DNA of 64,000 nucleotides from Oscheius sp. JU75 (lineage: Eukaryota > Nematoda > Chromadorea > Rhabditida > Rhabditidae): the NCBI GenBank assembly GCA_037178855.1, contig JASJZC010000001.1, forward strand, positions 1,302,001-1,366,000, given 5' to 3'. Below the pieces are notes generated by a model. That model was not told the origin of the DNA. It searched no databases and saw only the letters and a program-made list of their open reading frames with translations. Positions 11,700-22,719 of this stretch are shown piece after piece; the stretch's first letter is position 1, and every line of letters starts with the position of its first letter. The translations under genes and the position numbers were made by a program.

Positions 11700-11739
11700 T
11701 TATTCGAGCAGATCCAAACCAGAAAAACCAAAAAATAAC

Positions 11740-11945
11740 GAAAAATTGCCATTGAACGCAAGTGCCTCATCGAAGCCTCTATTGTCAGTTTGATGCAAAT
11801 GAAGAAGAGCCTTTCTTATTAGGCTAATAATGATACTTAGGTCCTACAACAGTTGCCTACTCGTTTCAGGCCCAAAATTGATCTGGTCAAGCGGTGTATT
11901 GGACAACTCATCGAAAAAGAATACATTAGAGAATCTGGAATCTAG
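11740..11945 (+). pseudogene. cullin C-terminal (neddylation domain) relic
   Basis: Conceptual translation gives ERKCLIEASIVSLMQMKKSL, then after stops and a frame break LPTRFRPKIDLVKRCIGQLI followed by EKEYIRESG. This fits the end of cullins: R-K-hydrophobic-IEAAIVRIMK around the NEDD8 acceptor lysine, then RF-P----IKK-I--LIE-EYL. Known cullins end a few residues after this with a YLA-like tail, which is missing. Stops inside the segment show it is not functional. Confidence 0.6.
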
Positions 11946-12250
11946 GAAAAAGATCTCGATTTTAAAGATGTCGCAATTTGCCAAAAACTAAAGAATTCGA
12001 CAAAGTCATGACGCGAATTGCAGGCGAGTCTCTCGAAGAGCCTTACATTACGGCAAATAACTCGAAGAGAAAATTGTCAGAGCGATCTTTAAGGAGAACG
12101 GCGACAGTAATCACGGTAGAAACAACGAAGCCACGTAGTCCTGAAGAAATGGGAAAATGGTCTGCGCCACACTTGAAATTATTTTCCTCTTCGAAGTGGT
12201 AGAGAGCTAGTCACCAGCCAGTTCCTCGAAAGCAAACGAGCAGCTGTTCT
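11946..12250 (+). pseudogene. fragment shared with 18926-19147
   Basis: The frame 11978-12202 begins PKTKEFDKVMTRIAGESLEE and matches the minus-strand ORF at 18926-19147 (PKTNKYNKAMTRMVDGFLEE). The shared piece also includes the preceding ESRKKI segment in another frame. The family is unknown and both copies appear decayed. Confidence 0.4.
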
Positions 12251-12539
12251 TCTTGGAATTCTCCTGGGCTGACTACATGGCTTTCTCAAAAAGTGGCTGT
12301 ACTAGGGAAAAAAAGACGAGAAGTATAAAATGCGAGTTTTCATTCACCTTTTTTTCTGCTATTACCTGCTGCCTCGGATCTACCCCGATTGAAACTGTCT
12401 CAAGTCCCCGCTGTAGCCTCTCAAATTTTCAGAAGGAAGAAGTAGCCCAGGTATGTGTTTACTGGGGTTGGAACAAGCATAATTACCAAGCGGAATTATC
12501 TTGTTCTCTTTTTACATATATTATCGCTCTCGTTTTCAA

Positions 12540-13460
12540 TAGCGAGACAGTCTTGATTAGTAGCTGCCCCAATAAAGGCTGTAACCTTTTGCTCGTCTAT
12601 CTACTGTCGTCTCTACCACAATGGTATCTACCGGAGATACAACAACTGGTTTCTGTCTTACGGTATATAGAGGTTAAATTAAGTAGGAAACCCGTGTCTG
12701 TGCAATTATTACAAGTACCACGAAGTCTTCAGACATAGAGACAGAGGGACAGTTTTCCTTGCAGGACCTGACAAAGCTTTCCGAAGAACTAGTTGAATTG
12801 TTCAAAGATAATGTAACTGACCAGCCAAGTGGAAAGAAATTGTTGTGTCTTTGGGGGACACAATCTGAATATTTTATAAAGAGAAGCGTGGGTTCTATAG
12901 ATTTATCCAGGCAAAAATAGAAAGGTGGTTTTAGAGCAAAAGAGAGATTAGCAGAAATGCTCAGGTTGCTGTATAGTGCCAATGAAGAAGTCAAACAGAA
13001 GTTTACCACTTACTTTGTGAACCTCCACCAGAAGGACGAGGCAAAGAAGAAGTCAGTCTACGCACAGAACCATGTAAGTTATTCCAGTACAACTTTGTTA
13101 GGTAGTTCCAAATCTCAAAAGGAAGGCTTTGGCACAGAAGTGAGACTTGAAGATCAAAAAAGGTTTCAGACTTTTGACAAGAACACCCAAAAGATGACAG
13201 TTGCGTTTCGATTTGCAACATTCCGAACACTAATGGACACCGATTGAAACACAAGTTTACCAAAAAGCACAGGAAGTGTCGTACCACAATGAGACTAGTA
13301 AAGAGAAACTGTAGATCGTCAAGGAGCTTCTTCGGATGAATGAAGTTTTTATTCCCGAACAACCGAAACTTATCGCGATTGCAGTATTTTTAGCCGTTGC
13401 GCTCATAATTATGGTCTTGATAAATAACTTTTCCTCTGTCGAAAATGTATGAAAATGTAG
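12540..13460 (+). pseudogene. unrecognised gene relic, copy 1 (duplicated at 27973-28855)
   Basis: Open pieces alternate between frames. One contains LTKLSEELVELFKDNVTDQP; another, 12957-13247, starts MLRLLYSANEEVKQKFTTYF and is rich in lysine and glutamine; a last piece near 13380-13445 is hydrophobic (LIAIAVFLAVALIIMVLIN), like a tail anchor. Stops and frame changes suggest a decayed multi-exon gene. The block recurs at 27973-28855 with small differences, so it is part of the A/C duplication. No family assigned. Confidence 0.45.
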
Positions 13461-13599
13461 AGCCAGGGAGACAGGAAGACGGGGAGGCTGGTCCTAAGTA
13501 TCTACCATACAATCGATCTGGCTCTCCACGAACTACCTAACGTTTGTCACAGTCTGTCAGACCCTGTTCACTGTCCAATGCCAATCAAATATTCATTTT

Positions 13600-13745
13600 T
13601 AAGACACATACGAGAACCCCCGTTTGCTGTCTCTACAAAACTGTCTCCAGATTACCGACGCTTTGGTAGACCATCCAAATCTGCTTGTTATCCTCGACGA
13701 TGTCACTCAGGTAGAAGTTCTGAGAGAAGCAGAACGATTAGGAGT
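13600..13745 (+). pseudogene. NB-ARC Walker B segment (APAF1/CED-4-like relic)
   Basis: The frame reads LVDHPNLLVILDDVTQVEVL, then REAERLGVQDFDII and stop. LLVILDDV followed by a short linker is the kinase-2/Walker B signature of NB-ARC STAND ATPases such as APAF1. Together with the P-loop exon on the minus strand at 16160-16655 this shows that an APAF1-like gene existed here and was broken and inverted. In copy C the same block starts only after this motif (about 28853). Confidence 0.65.
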
Positions 13746-14159
13746 ACAAGATTTCGATATCATTTAATCCGTTTTGCATTTGGCGTTGATGAGCAACGAG
13801 ACGGGCAAAAATATCCGTATTTCGCAAATACTTTCCTTATAATTTTATTTCTTAAAATCACGTTTAGGACTATTGGGAGACCATCTTTCCAGCTATACGA
13901 ACTAGCATTCAAGAGGTTGTGCCTTCCTTGGCCCTTCACTATCAACCGTTCTCGCAACAAAAACCCAAGGAACGGCTTGCGTGTGCCTGATTATTCTGCA
14001 TTTGTTCCCTGCTCAGTGACCCAGAAAATATGCCTGCTGCTTAAGGAAAATAAACACATTTCCAATTTTTTTTTCAGTATTGACATATTTTAGCAACCAG
14101 AAACGTGCAAACAATAGCAGCAGTATCATTCACAGCTTCGGTTCTTGCAATATCACATA

Positions 14160-15604
14160 TTAAACAAGGGTTATCGTAATTGAAGCCTTCCCGGATCCTA
14201 CATAGAAAGTGTTGAGGTTCCCGTGGAACTGCTTAGGTAGCCTCTTAGGATTAATGTTGATCCAAGATGAATTGGATTTCATCGGTCCATCAGTATCATA
14301 TGAAAAAGGGGCGGTGTTGTCATCAAGAGGAACCAATTGACGGAGGTCGAAAGTTGAGCCTTGTTTGTCCCCAATGATGGTCATGGCTCCAGCACGAGTA
14401 TCGTCGCCTAGGAGAAGATCCTGTAGGGTATGGCCTACCCTTCCAATGGGAACATATTCAACATCGTGGTAATAGATGTTTGCTAGGTCTAAAAAAACGA
14501 GTTATCTTTACGTCTCTTTGCCTCTCTGTCTCTCTGCCTTTTTGTCCTTTTAACTCTTTGATACTCACTGGAAGAATCCGTAGCAAGTACTGCTCCTTTA
14601 GTAATTTCGACAATAGATTTGGCCACATATAGCTGCAAAACTTTGGTGATTGAAGGAAGAGTAAAGTCGTCTCCATCTGAATACAGGCTAAAAGTATATT
14701 ATTAATCTGTGCGAGTTAAAAACAGACGTTCCAATTAGTGTACCGCTATCATAGATGAACACGTTGTTTAGTGCATAATAGTTGGTCGAACTGCCTACAG
14801 CTCTCTTCAGGTCGACAAGGTTGCGGGCGGATATGATGTTATAGGTCTGCCCTTCCAGAAGATCTTCAGCGTAGAAAAGAGCCGATGGTCCATCCGTGTC
14901 TACGGTGGTGGAAGATTTCACATTTTGTCCGAGCATGTCTGAAAACATAGTGTGGTTTAAACTGTCATGAAATCTTTGCTATCCTGCAATGAAAGACTCA
15001 CTTTTCTGTATCGTGATGTCTATCTGATATTTCATTTGTGTGTTCTTTCCTGGCTGGACTTGGAATATGAAGCTTTGAGGCCAAGCCGCTGTACTGTTCC
15101 ATACTGGCAATTCAGTCCTAAGAAGGGTTAACTGTTTTTCTTGCAGACTTACGAGCCGAGAAACATACTCATGAGGTTATTTGCATCGGTGATCGAAACC
15201 ATGTCATCAATGCTGATATTGTAAACGACAATATGGGCATATGCAAACTGTCCTGGTGGCACGATGAACTGAAATTTGCACATAAGTGCAGTTAAACAGA
15301 GATGGTTAGTTCAAGCCAATGAGAGAAGGAGATAGACAGATAGACAGATAGACAGAGCGACCGAGAGACAGAAAGACAGAAACAGAGAAACATTGAGACT
15401 GGAAGGCAGATATTCAGAGAGACAGAAAGAAAGCCGAAAACTTACCCTGTACGAACTGTACCAGCAGTCAGAAGAATTCGCGGGGGAGGTAAGGGGCATA
15501 GAATATGGACCATTCAGATTGATCGTTTGCTCCTGGCAGTTTCCAGCCAATTGAACTGGTGCGGCCAGACAAGCACCGGCGAGAAGTAAGATAGCAGGCA
15601 ACAT
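14160..15604 (-). CDS. secreted CUB-like domain protein, copy A
   Basis: Six exons join in frame (minus strand): 15446-15604, 15154-15268, 15002-15117, 14724-14938, 14569-14676 and 14160-14488, giving a protein of about 347 residues. It starts with a clear signal peptide (MLPAILLLAGACLAAP) followed by NCQEQTINLNGPYSMPL, the cysteine-and-INLN start typical of nematode CUB-like (DUF141) domains, then FIVPPGQFAYAHIVVYNIS. A second domain of similar build (VPIGRVGHTLQDLLLGDD, then SNSSWININPKRLP) fills the last exon. N-glycosylation sites are present. CUB-like proteins in Caenorhabditis are secreted and many respond to pathogens; that role here is inference. No break was seen. Confidence 0.85.
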
Positions 15605-16159
15605 TTCTGACTTGAGGTTTTGTGCACCGACTATCAGGGGAGCCCCTTCTATTTATCCAGACCGTCTAATCATTCGATCTTACGTGATTTTTTAAATGGC
15701 CTTGATAAAATGTCATGATAAACTGATTGGCCACACCTTAGTCTTGTCACCTAGATTCAACGTTAGTTTATCAGCTACAATATCTAGAAAGTAGGAAGTT
15801 CACAATTATACCACACGATTCCTGTGATCGCCATTTTCAGTTCTATACCAGTGACGTTGTATTCAATTTTCTTGAATACAACTTCCACGATATATCTGAG
15901 TTGAAAAATCCATTACATAGAATACAAGCTTAGTGTTTTTAGTAAAGAAAAAGTGGAAAATATCAATTCAATTTCCAAATGCAATCATTCGATCCCCTAA
16001 GAATGGGAACAGTTTCTACATTAACGTAGCCTTATCAGCGCGAAGCGCAGTTTCGGGGTTGTCTGGGCTCCACTATCTTTTCATATAACACCTCTTCAAA
16101 TTTCCGAAGAATATTTAGTATTTTTGATGGATTTGGAAAATTACGGGTTTAATGACGCA
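15605..16159. other. upstream region of CUB-like gene A and duplicated spacer
   Basis: 15620-15790 holds the probable promoter side of gene A, conserved with the same regions upstream of copies B and C (phrase CCGTCTAATCATTCGATCTTACG). 15930-16159 is the inverted duplicate of 5810-6050. The hairpin present upstream of B and C is absent here. Confidence 0.5.
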
Positions 16160-16655
16160 CATACAATTAACTTTAACCAGTGATCTTCTCTGCAATTTGC
16201 TTTAACATGTTTTGCAATCTACTACCTACTCTAGCTGCTTGTATTACTGACAACGGAGATATAGTTTTCTCAAAGCAGTTCCAGAAAGATCCAAAGGTGA
16301 GGAAGTCAGTATTTGGTCATCGTGTCGTAACATGACCCTCAGATCAAGGGGCTCCACCATCCACTAGGAAGCTGATATTGTCGAATTGACTGAATTTGTA
16401 TGGTCCATAGTTCGAAGTACCACTCACTGTCTCAGTAGATCCGTTTCGTATAGAACGTGCTTGCTAAGGAAGTCTTTCCACAACCTGTTAGTCCATGAAG
16501 AACGACGAAGAAACCGTTTTCTGAAAGACTGGAAGCTTTAAAAATGTGGTGAAGCTGTCTTACTGTATTCGTCGTTTTATCTCAAAACGTTGGTCAGGTT
16601 CTCGGCTTCCTTGGAACGAGTGACTAGATTTCGGGGTAAGGGAGCCTGCAAAACA
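16160..16655 (-). pseudogene. NB-ARC P-loop region (APAF1/CED-4-like relic)
   Basis: On the minus strand, a splice-acceptor-like tttgttttgcag precedes PLPRNLVTRSKEAENLTNVL, then after a frame break NGFFVVLHGLTGCGKTSLAS: a Walker A motif in the context HG-TGCGK-S-A seen in APAF1. Further downstream comes RVGSRLQNMLKQIAEKITG and stop. Several stops interrupt it. It corresponds to the segment upstream of the Walker B relic at 13600-13745. In the family this ATPase module drives apoptosome-type assembly. Here it is a remnant. Confidence 0.65.
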
Positions 16656-16990
16656 AAGGAGTCGGAGACAGAGAGACAGACCAATACTAAACGCTCACCT
16701 GACCCTTTCCTATAAGACGGTGTCTCTTTTCCCGACTGAAAACTCGTCTAGCATATTCGGTTTTTAAGAACAGAAAACATAATAAGTAATAAATAAAGAG
16801 GTATTGTTTTTAACATACGGTTGCCTGAACAAAGGATTGCCCAGAAAGCCGAATTGCTAGATAAAAGTTATGAACGCCTGGATAAAAATCTATTGTTCAA
16901 ATTTTTGTTGCAGGCCCATCAAAAAAAAAATATGAATTTCAATTTTCTTTATTTACAATTTTCTTTATTTTCACAAACTGTGCGCTCGCT
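16656..16990. other. no recognised gene
   Basis: AT-rich sequence with a poly-A run at 16921-16930 and a short frame at 16821-17141 that overlaps a LINE fragment. Nothing supported as a gene. Confidence 0.3.
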
Positions 16991-16999
16991 TCTTCAAGC

Positions 17000-17375
17000 A
17001 CTCTCTAGTGGCCTACCATCGCCGTCGCCGTTTGTGGAAAGAAGAATTTCCGGTCCCAGCACTGCGACACAGAGGGATCGTCACGTCAACACCCATGGCG
17101 CGAAGCCAACTCAACGTCTGGCGGGATCGTGCGAGGAATGAGGAGGCATGGACGAGGAAAAATGGCCGAGGTGGAAGGAGATCAGCGACGAGCTCTAGGG
17201 AGACCGTGCATGAGATGGAAAGATGAGCTGAAGAAAGCCTGTGGTCGCCTCGGACGAACTTCAATCACGTGGGTGCGATAGACAATAGAGGGAGGCGAAG
17301 AGCGTTCGCGCTATGGGAGCGGCAGGGGAGCCCTGACATGATAGCAACCCCTTGATTCCGACAATAAATTGTAAT
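17000..17375 (+). mobile_element. LINE 3' end fragment
   Basis: The frame includes RALGRPCMRWKDELKKACGR followed by LGRTSITWVR, the G-RP--RW-D-----G--W pattern found at the C-terminus of RTE/Jockey-type reverse transcriptases. The same pattern occurs in the large LINE at 23.5 kb (GRPKTRWRDDF). It ends near an AATAAA at about 17365. Only the last few hundred bases are present, as expected for a 5'-truncated LINE insertion. Internal stops occur. Confidence 0.6.
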
Positions 17376-17419
17376 TGTATTGTACTGTCATTAACAACAA
17401 TCTATACTCCGTAATTCTC

Positions 17420-17950
17420 TTTTGGAAGCTGTATACTATGACACGGTGAAAGACGAATGGACTTATTTGAGCCTGGGCTTTGTTTCGTTTTTACACACCC
17501 TAGTTGTTCCATACTGGTTTTTTTTTAACAATTCTAATGTCTACGCGTCAAACCTTATTGAAAAAACATCTTTAATAATATTGCTACAACCAAAATCTTG
17601 GCGTTATTGGTCTGCCGTCTTTACTTGTGGAAATTTGCTATTTGTTGCTGGCGGTCAAGGACTAGACGACGACCGTCGATGCTCGGATGAAGTGAAAAGT
17701 GTTGATGGAATGACCTGGACTGAAATGCCTCGCATGCCCTTTGGGCTTACAGTTTCTAACACTGTAACTGCAACTGGTGATCTGGCTAAACAACTTTGGA
17801 AGTGTTCTCGTTAGAAATAAACTTTGTATTTAACTGGATATGGAAATCGTTGTGCAGTTGAATAGACAAACACAGATCAAAATCCCTCTGTGACTCTTTT
17901 TCCCAGTGCGACCGACTGGTTCCCTTCAAAAAAATCTACAACCCCGTCTT
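17420..17950 (+). pseudogene. kelch-repeat relic 2
   Basis: The frame 17422-17814 encodes YYDTVKDEWTYLSLGF ... WRYWSAVFTCGNLLFVAGGQ ... SVDGMTWTEMPRMPFGL and a following TATGDL. Repeats with YD-----W and a G-G pair are kelch blades. A stop at 17812 and a shifted continuation to about 17950 show decay. Relics 1 and 3 are the same gene family; relic 3 is on the opposite strand. Confidence 0.65.
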
Positions 17951-18600
17951 ACTTTCAGTCATTCCAAGGTCATTCCGATGGCTTTTGATTTAAGGGTGGA
18001 GAGGATGGTCTTTTGATTCTGAGGGTGTAGGAATTGAGAGACAGAACTTTATTCCTCTTCTACAAGTCCATAATCGAACAATATCTTCTCATTAAAATCT
18101 CGGTGTCAGGCCCTTACATTTGGAGTCGTACAGCTCATCTTCCTTGTCTATGTGCACTTCGCAGCAATGGGGAATGTCTTGATTCGTGTCATGAGTAGGG
18201 GTACTTGAAGAAATATTCGCAAGAAACGGAACCTTTGAATGTTTTCCCCTCGTTGAAATTAGTTAGGAACTTTTTCCTCTTGTTGCAACTCTGTGTGGAT
18301 TTTTCCCCAGTTTATCGTCTAATTGTTGGACATTTGAAGACTGAATAAACTTCGATCGAAAGGTCTTTGTTTTATCATGATAAAACGAAGACCGTTCGAA
18401 GACTAAGCGGAACATAACCCGATTTATCTTCTACTCACAAGACATGTGTCACGTAAACTTATGTGCCAAACATTTGTAATCTATTCTGTTAAAAGGATCG
18501 TTCAGTTAAGGGTAAACGGGTAAACAGCGCTTTTTTTTCAAACAGATCCCGCAACAAACTTCCTTGAAAAAATTGAAAATCTTTTTCAATTTTCGGTGCT
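17951..18600. other. no recognised gene
   Basis: Short frames only. 18410-18490 repeats text seen near 6065-6150 (phrases such as GTGTCACGTAAACTTATG), so this is again duplicated spacer. Confidence 0.35.
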
Positions 18601-18840
18601 TTACACACATTTTATCAATTTCTTAGTACTCAATCGCTTCACATCTGAAACAACAGTATCATGGGAATGTCCGCCAAGAAATTTGGACGCGAAGTTAAAC
18701 GACTGCCGGTGGAAACAAGGCATTGATTCTTCCTGTATCGTAAGTGCAGTACGCGCTTGTGTTTGGAGTCTTATCAGATTTGTAGTATGTTCAGTGTTTT
18801 CCAACAAATCTAGATAGTTGATAATATCTTCTAGACTCAA
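18601..18840 (-). CDS. hypothetical ORF, 79 residues
   Basis: The frame MSLEDIINYLDLLENTEHTT... has a plausible helical N-terminus, and open sequence continues past 18600 in another frame (APKIEKDFQFFQGSLLRDLF). It may be one exon of a decayed gene. There is no family match I can name and no clear splice sites. Confidence 0.25.
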   Translation of the reverse strand: MSLEDIINYLDLLENTEHTTNLIRLQTQARTALTIQEESMPCFHRQSFNFASKFLGGHSHDTVVSDVKRLSTKKLIKCV

Positions 18841-18925
18841 TGCGAACTGCGTATGGTGACTGAGAAGGTGGGCTAGACATTATAAATTACTAGCGTTAAA
18901 AATTTGGAGAGTAGTTCGAGTTTGG

Positions 18926-19147
18926 CTATTCGAGCAATGAGATGAGGTGTGCCGGATTATTCTGCATTTGTTCTCGCTCTTCCAGAAACCCGTCTACCAT
19001 TCGCGTCATGGCTTTGTTGTATTTATTAGTTTTTGGCAAATTGCAGACATCTTTAGAACCCTCGATCTTTTTCCTAGATTCCCGATACTCGATAATGAGA
19101 ACGTTAGTCCTGTACATCTTTTCAGCATCTTCGAAAGAGGTGTACAA
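18926..19147 (-). pseudogene. hypothetical fragment, shared with 11946-12060
   Basis: The frame runs MYTSFEDAEKMYRTNVLIIE and includes PKTNKYNKAMTRMVDGFLEE and REQMQNNPAH. Parts recur near 11950-12060 (plus strand) and, on the minus strand, at 13920-14030, 6230-6310 and 29040-29140. It belongs to the duplicated block downstream of each CUB-like gene. Function unknown. Confidence 0.35.
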
Positions 19148-19290
19148 TGACTAAGAGAATATGCCTGCTGCTTAAGGAAAATAAACACATTTCCAATTTT
19201 CGATTATATATTGACATATTTTAGCAACCAGAAACGTGCAAACAATAGCAGCAGTATCATTCACAGCTTCGGTTCTTGCAATATCACATA

Positions 19291-20674
19291 TTAAACAAGG
19301 GTTATCGTAAAAGTAGCCCTCCCGGATCCTACATAGAAAGTGTTAAGATTCCCGTGGAACTGCTTTGGTAGCTTCTTGGGGTTAATGTTGATCCAAGATG
19401 AGTTGGATTTCATCGGTCCATCAGCATCATATGAAAAAGGGGCGGTGTTGTCATCAAGAGGAGCCAATTGACGGAGATCGAAAGTTGAGCCTTGTTTGTC
19501 CCCAATGATGGTCGCGGCTCCAGCACGAGTATCGTCGCCTATGAGAAGATTCTTTAGGGTATGGCCTTCCCCTCCAATGGGAACGTATTCAACATAGTGG
19601 TAATGTATATTTGCCACGTCTAAAAAAACGAGTTATCTTTACGTCTCTTTGCCTCTCTGTCTCTCTGTTTTTTTGTCCTTTTTAACTCTTTGATACTCAC
19701 TGGAAGAATCCGTAGCAAGTACTGCTCCTTTAGTAATTTCGGCAATAGATTTGGCCACATACAGCTGCAAAACTTTGGTGATTGAAGAAAGAGTAAAGTC
19801 TTGCGTAAAGATGTGGTTTTCCGAATAAAGGCTGGAAGTATATTATTAATTTGTGTGATTTAAAAACAGACGTTCCAATTAGTGTACCGCTATCATAGAC
19901 GAACACGTTGTTTAGTGCAAAAAAGTTGGTCGAACTGCCTACAGCTCTCTTCAGGTTGACAAGATTGTGGGCGGATATGATGTTATAGGTCTGCCCTTCC
20001 AGAAGATCTTCAGCGTAGAAAAGAGCTGATGGTCCATCCGTGTCTACGGTGGTGGAGGACTTGACATTTTGTCCGAACATGTCTGAAAACATAGTGGTTG
20101 AAACTGTCATGAAATCTTTGCTATCCTGCAATGAAAGACTCACTTTTCTGTATCGTGATGTCTATCTGATATTTTATTTGCGTGTTCCTTCCTGGCTGAA
20201 CTTGGAATATGAAGCTTTGAGGCCAAGCCGCCGTACGGTTCCATACTGGTATCACGTCTAAAGCCCTAAAAAGGATTAACTGTTTTTCTTGCAGACTTAC
20301 GAGCCCATCTCCATGCTAACGAGGTTATTTACATCGGTGATCGAAACAATGTCATCACTGCTGATATTGTAAACGACAATATGGGCATATGCAAACTGTC
20401 CTTGTGGCACGATGAACTGAAACTTGCACATAAGTGCAGTAAAACAGAGATGGTTCGTTCAACCCAATGAGACAAGGAGATAGACAGATAGACAGAAAGA
20501 AAGCCGAAAACTAACACTGTACGAACTGTACCAGCAGTCAGAATTATTCGGCGGGGAAGTAAGGGGCATAGAGTATGGGCCATTCAGATTGATTGTTTGC
20601 TCCTGGCAGTTTCCAGCCAATTGAACTGGTGCGGCCAGACAAGCACCGGCGAGAAGTAAGATAGCAGGCAGCAT
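19291..20674 (-). CDS. secreted CUB-like domain protein, copy B
   Basis: Same architecture as copy A: signal peptide MLPAILLLAGACLAAP, first CUB-like domain starting NCQEQTINLNGPYSMPL, and the second domain in a last exon 19291-19617 beginning with acceptor tttttttag near 19620. It differs from A at scattered positions (PPNNSDCWYSSYS, QLAPLDDN, NPKKLPKQ), mostly without breaking frame. Splice sites are at equivalent positions, including the 5' donor, which is gttagt instead of gtaagt. The exon equivalent to A's fifth (19800-19730) begins differently (VWFSE-like, from ttccgaataaagg), so that junction is less certain. Secreted, role unknown; defence is an inference from the family. Confidence 0.8.
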
Positions 20675-20805
20675 TTCTGTCTTGAGTTTTTGTGCACCGA
20701 CTATCAGGGGAGCTCCTTCTATTTATCTAGACCGTCTAATCATTCGATCTTACGTGATTTTTTAAATGGCCTTGATAAAATGTCATGATAAACCGATTGA
20801 GCTTG

Positions 20806-20849
20806 CCTCTAGGTGACTACAAGACCTTCGTTTTGTAGTCACCTAGAGG
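20806..20849. repeat. perfect 17-bp hairpin upstream of CUB-like gene B
   Basis: CCTCTAGGTGACTACAA and its exact complement are separated by a 10-base loop. The same hairpin occurs at 30793-30836 upstream of copy C and is missing upstream of copy A. It lies about 130 bp before the start codon of gene B. It may be a folded regulatory element, a small-RNA precursor or the footprint of a tiny inverted-repeat transposon. Confidence 0.85.
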
Positions 20850-21267
20850 TAACGTTAGTTTATCAGCTACATTGACTAGAAAGTAGAACGTTTACAGTTC
20901 CTGTGATCGCCATTTTCAGTTTGATACCAGTGACGTTGTATTCAACTATCTTGAATACAACTTCCGCGATACATCTGAGTTGAAAAATCCATTACATAGG
21001 ATACAAGTTAGTTTTTGTCTACAAACTTTTATACTCACAAGTGAAGCGCTGTTAAATGGTCATAAGTGACTCAGCATTAGTGTTTTGTTTTTTCGACATG
21101 TAATCCTAACTTTGAGCTTTTTTTTTCGAGCGGAGAAGGAGCCAATGCAGGGTCGTTGTCTGAAATAGCGGCGAAGTCGGCGTAAATGAACAAAACTGTA
21201 ATCTGCCTAGCGTTTTCAGATTGAACTGCTCCGCCGTAAGGCGGTCATTGAATAATTCGATGAGATC

Positions 21268-21519
21268 ATGGTTTGTATTAGCAATTCCTTTGGAAAAACT
21301 TCTTCAGACATGACAAGTGTAGGCTCCTATTCTCGCCTCCAACTAAAACGCTTTCTGGCAGTTTTGGAAGGAGTGGGAACAATTTTTTATGGTAATTTTA
21401 TAGACGGCTTTCAAAATATTCCTCTTCTCAATCAACAGTTTTCTGATGCTGCCTTCTTTAAATGTTTTCTACGCGGTACGCTTACTTTGGTAACACACCT
21501 TCTGTTTTTAGCAAATTAA
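21268..21519 (+). CDS. hypothetical ORF conserved in a second copy (31118-31375)
   Basis: The 83-residue frame starts MVCISNSFGKTSSDMTSVGS and has a second copy 10 kb away that differs by substitutions, one in-frame three-base deletion and a small deletion near the C-terminus. Most changes keep the frame open, which may mean selection or simply recent duplication. The opposite strand also has open pieces, and the wider region has kelch-like relics, so this could be an antisense shadow of a decayed gene. Confidence 0.25.
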   Translation: MVCISNSFGKTSSDMTSVGSYSRLQLKRFLAVLEGVGTIFYGNFIDGFQNIPLLNQQFSDAAFFKCFLRGTLTLVTHLLFLAN

Positions 21520-21653
21520 AGAGTTGTTGACTACTGAACACAGGAGAATTGAGGTTTGCAGTTTATTATCATAGCAAAACTAATTGTTCAGATGGCTTTA
21601 AAAGCACGGCGGACTGCTGAAAACTACTTTATGTGGTTCCTTGACTACAACAA

Positions 21654-22290
21654 TTAATCCGCAGCTGCTCCACCAACATTAACAACCCTCTCCACCCTTA
21701 AATCAAAAGCCATCAGAATGACCTTGGAATGACTGAAAGTAAGACGGTTGTAGACTTTTTTGAAGGGAAAGCAGTCGGTCGCATTGGGAAAAAGAGTCAC
21801 AGAGGGATTTCGCCCTGTATTTGTCTGCTCAACTGCACAACGATTTCCAAATCCAATTAAATGCAAAGTTTATTTCTAACGAGAACACTTCCAAAGTTGT
21901 TTAGCCAGATCACCAGTTGCAGTTACAGCGTTAGAAACTGTAAGCCCATGCGAGGCATCTCAGTCCAGATCATTCCATCAAAACATTTTACTTCATCCGA
22001 GCATCGACGGTTGTCGCCTAGTTCTTTGTAACCGCCAGCAACAAATAGCGAACTTCCACTAGTAAAGACGGCAGCAGAATCACGCCAAGTGTTTAGTCGG
22101 GCAGATTCTTTAAAGCCATCCTTTCAGCAAGGTTTGACGCATATACCCAATCCTTGTCAATGAACACCAGTTCGTTTCTGTATGTGACAGATCGGCTGTA
22201 TGAAAAGTCAACAGGAACGTCCAGGCTCAAGTACGTCCATTCGTCCACAGTGTCATAGTATCCAGCTTCCATACGAGAATTCCGTACCAA
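21654..22290 (-). pseudogene. kelch-repeat relic 3
   Basis: Minus-strand pieces read MEAGYYDTVDEWTYLSLDVP and NLAERMALKNLPD, then stops, then LLPSLLVEVRYLLLAVTKN, a degenerate WSGLRCLAWA segment (the EMPRMP region in a shifted frame) and downstream sequence shared with relic 2. The blade order is the same as in relics 1 and 2 but inverted relative to them. Multiple stops and frameshifts. Confidence 0.6.
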
Positions 22291-22719
22291 ATAAGTATAG
22301 TTTATTGTTTAAGACAGTAATTCCTTCAATGAATATAGTTTCCCTGATGGGCCTGCAAACGCAAACTAGTTTGGACAATACGCTTTGATTCAGTCCTTCA
22401 CATTCTCATCTAGCAATTTTATGGGCATCTTTCTATACATCTTTTCGTTCAGGCGTATGTCAAAAAGAATACATCTGGAAGCTGACTACAAAAAGCGACA
22501 CTTAGATTCTACATTCTACGACGGCTTTCGTCTCTCCTAGATTGCTTTTGACTGAACTAAGACAAAGATAGAACAAGATAGATCTCCACTCCCCAACTGC
22601 GCGGTCTTTTATTGCGTGGAAGATAGGTTTCGCGTCCTGATCTGCAAAATTCGATTGCTCGCGTAAGACGTAACAGCGCCGAATTTTCTCATCTAGACAA
22701 AAAATATGAAGAGACAGTA
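22291..22719. other. no recognised gene
   Basis: Short frames only. The phrase GCGTAAGACGTAA near 22665 recurs near 23328, on the other side of the repeat that follows. Confidence 0.3.

Noticed and set aside
13578..14093. 171-residue plus-strand ORF downstream of the NB-ARC segment
   Set aside because: The meaningful frame (LLVILDDV) is a different one; this ORF is a shadow and runs into the CUB-like 3' spacer.
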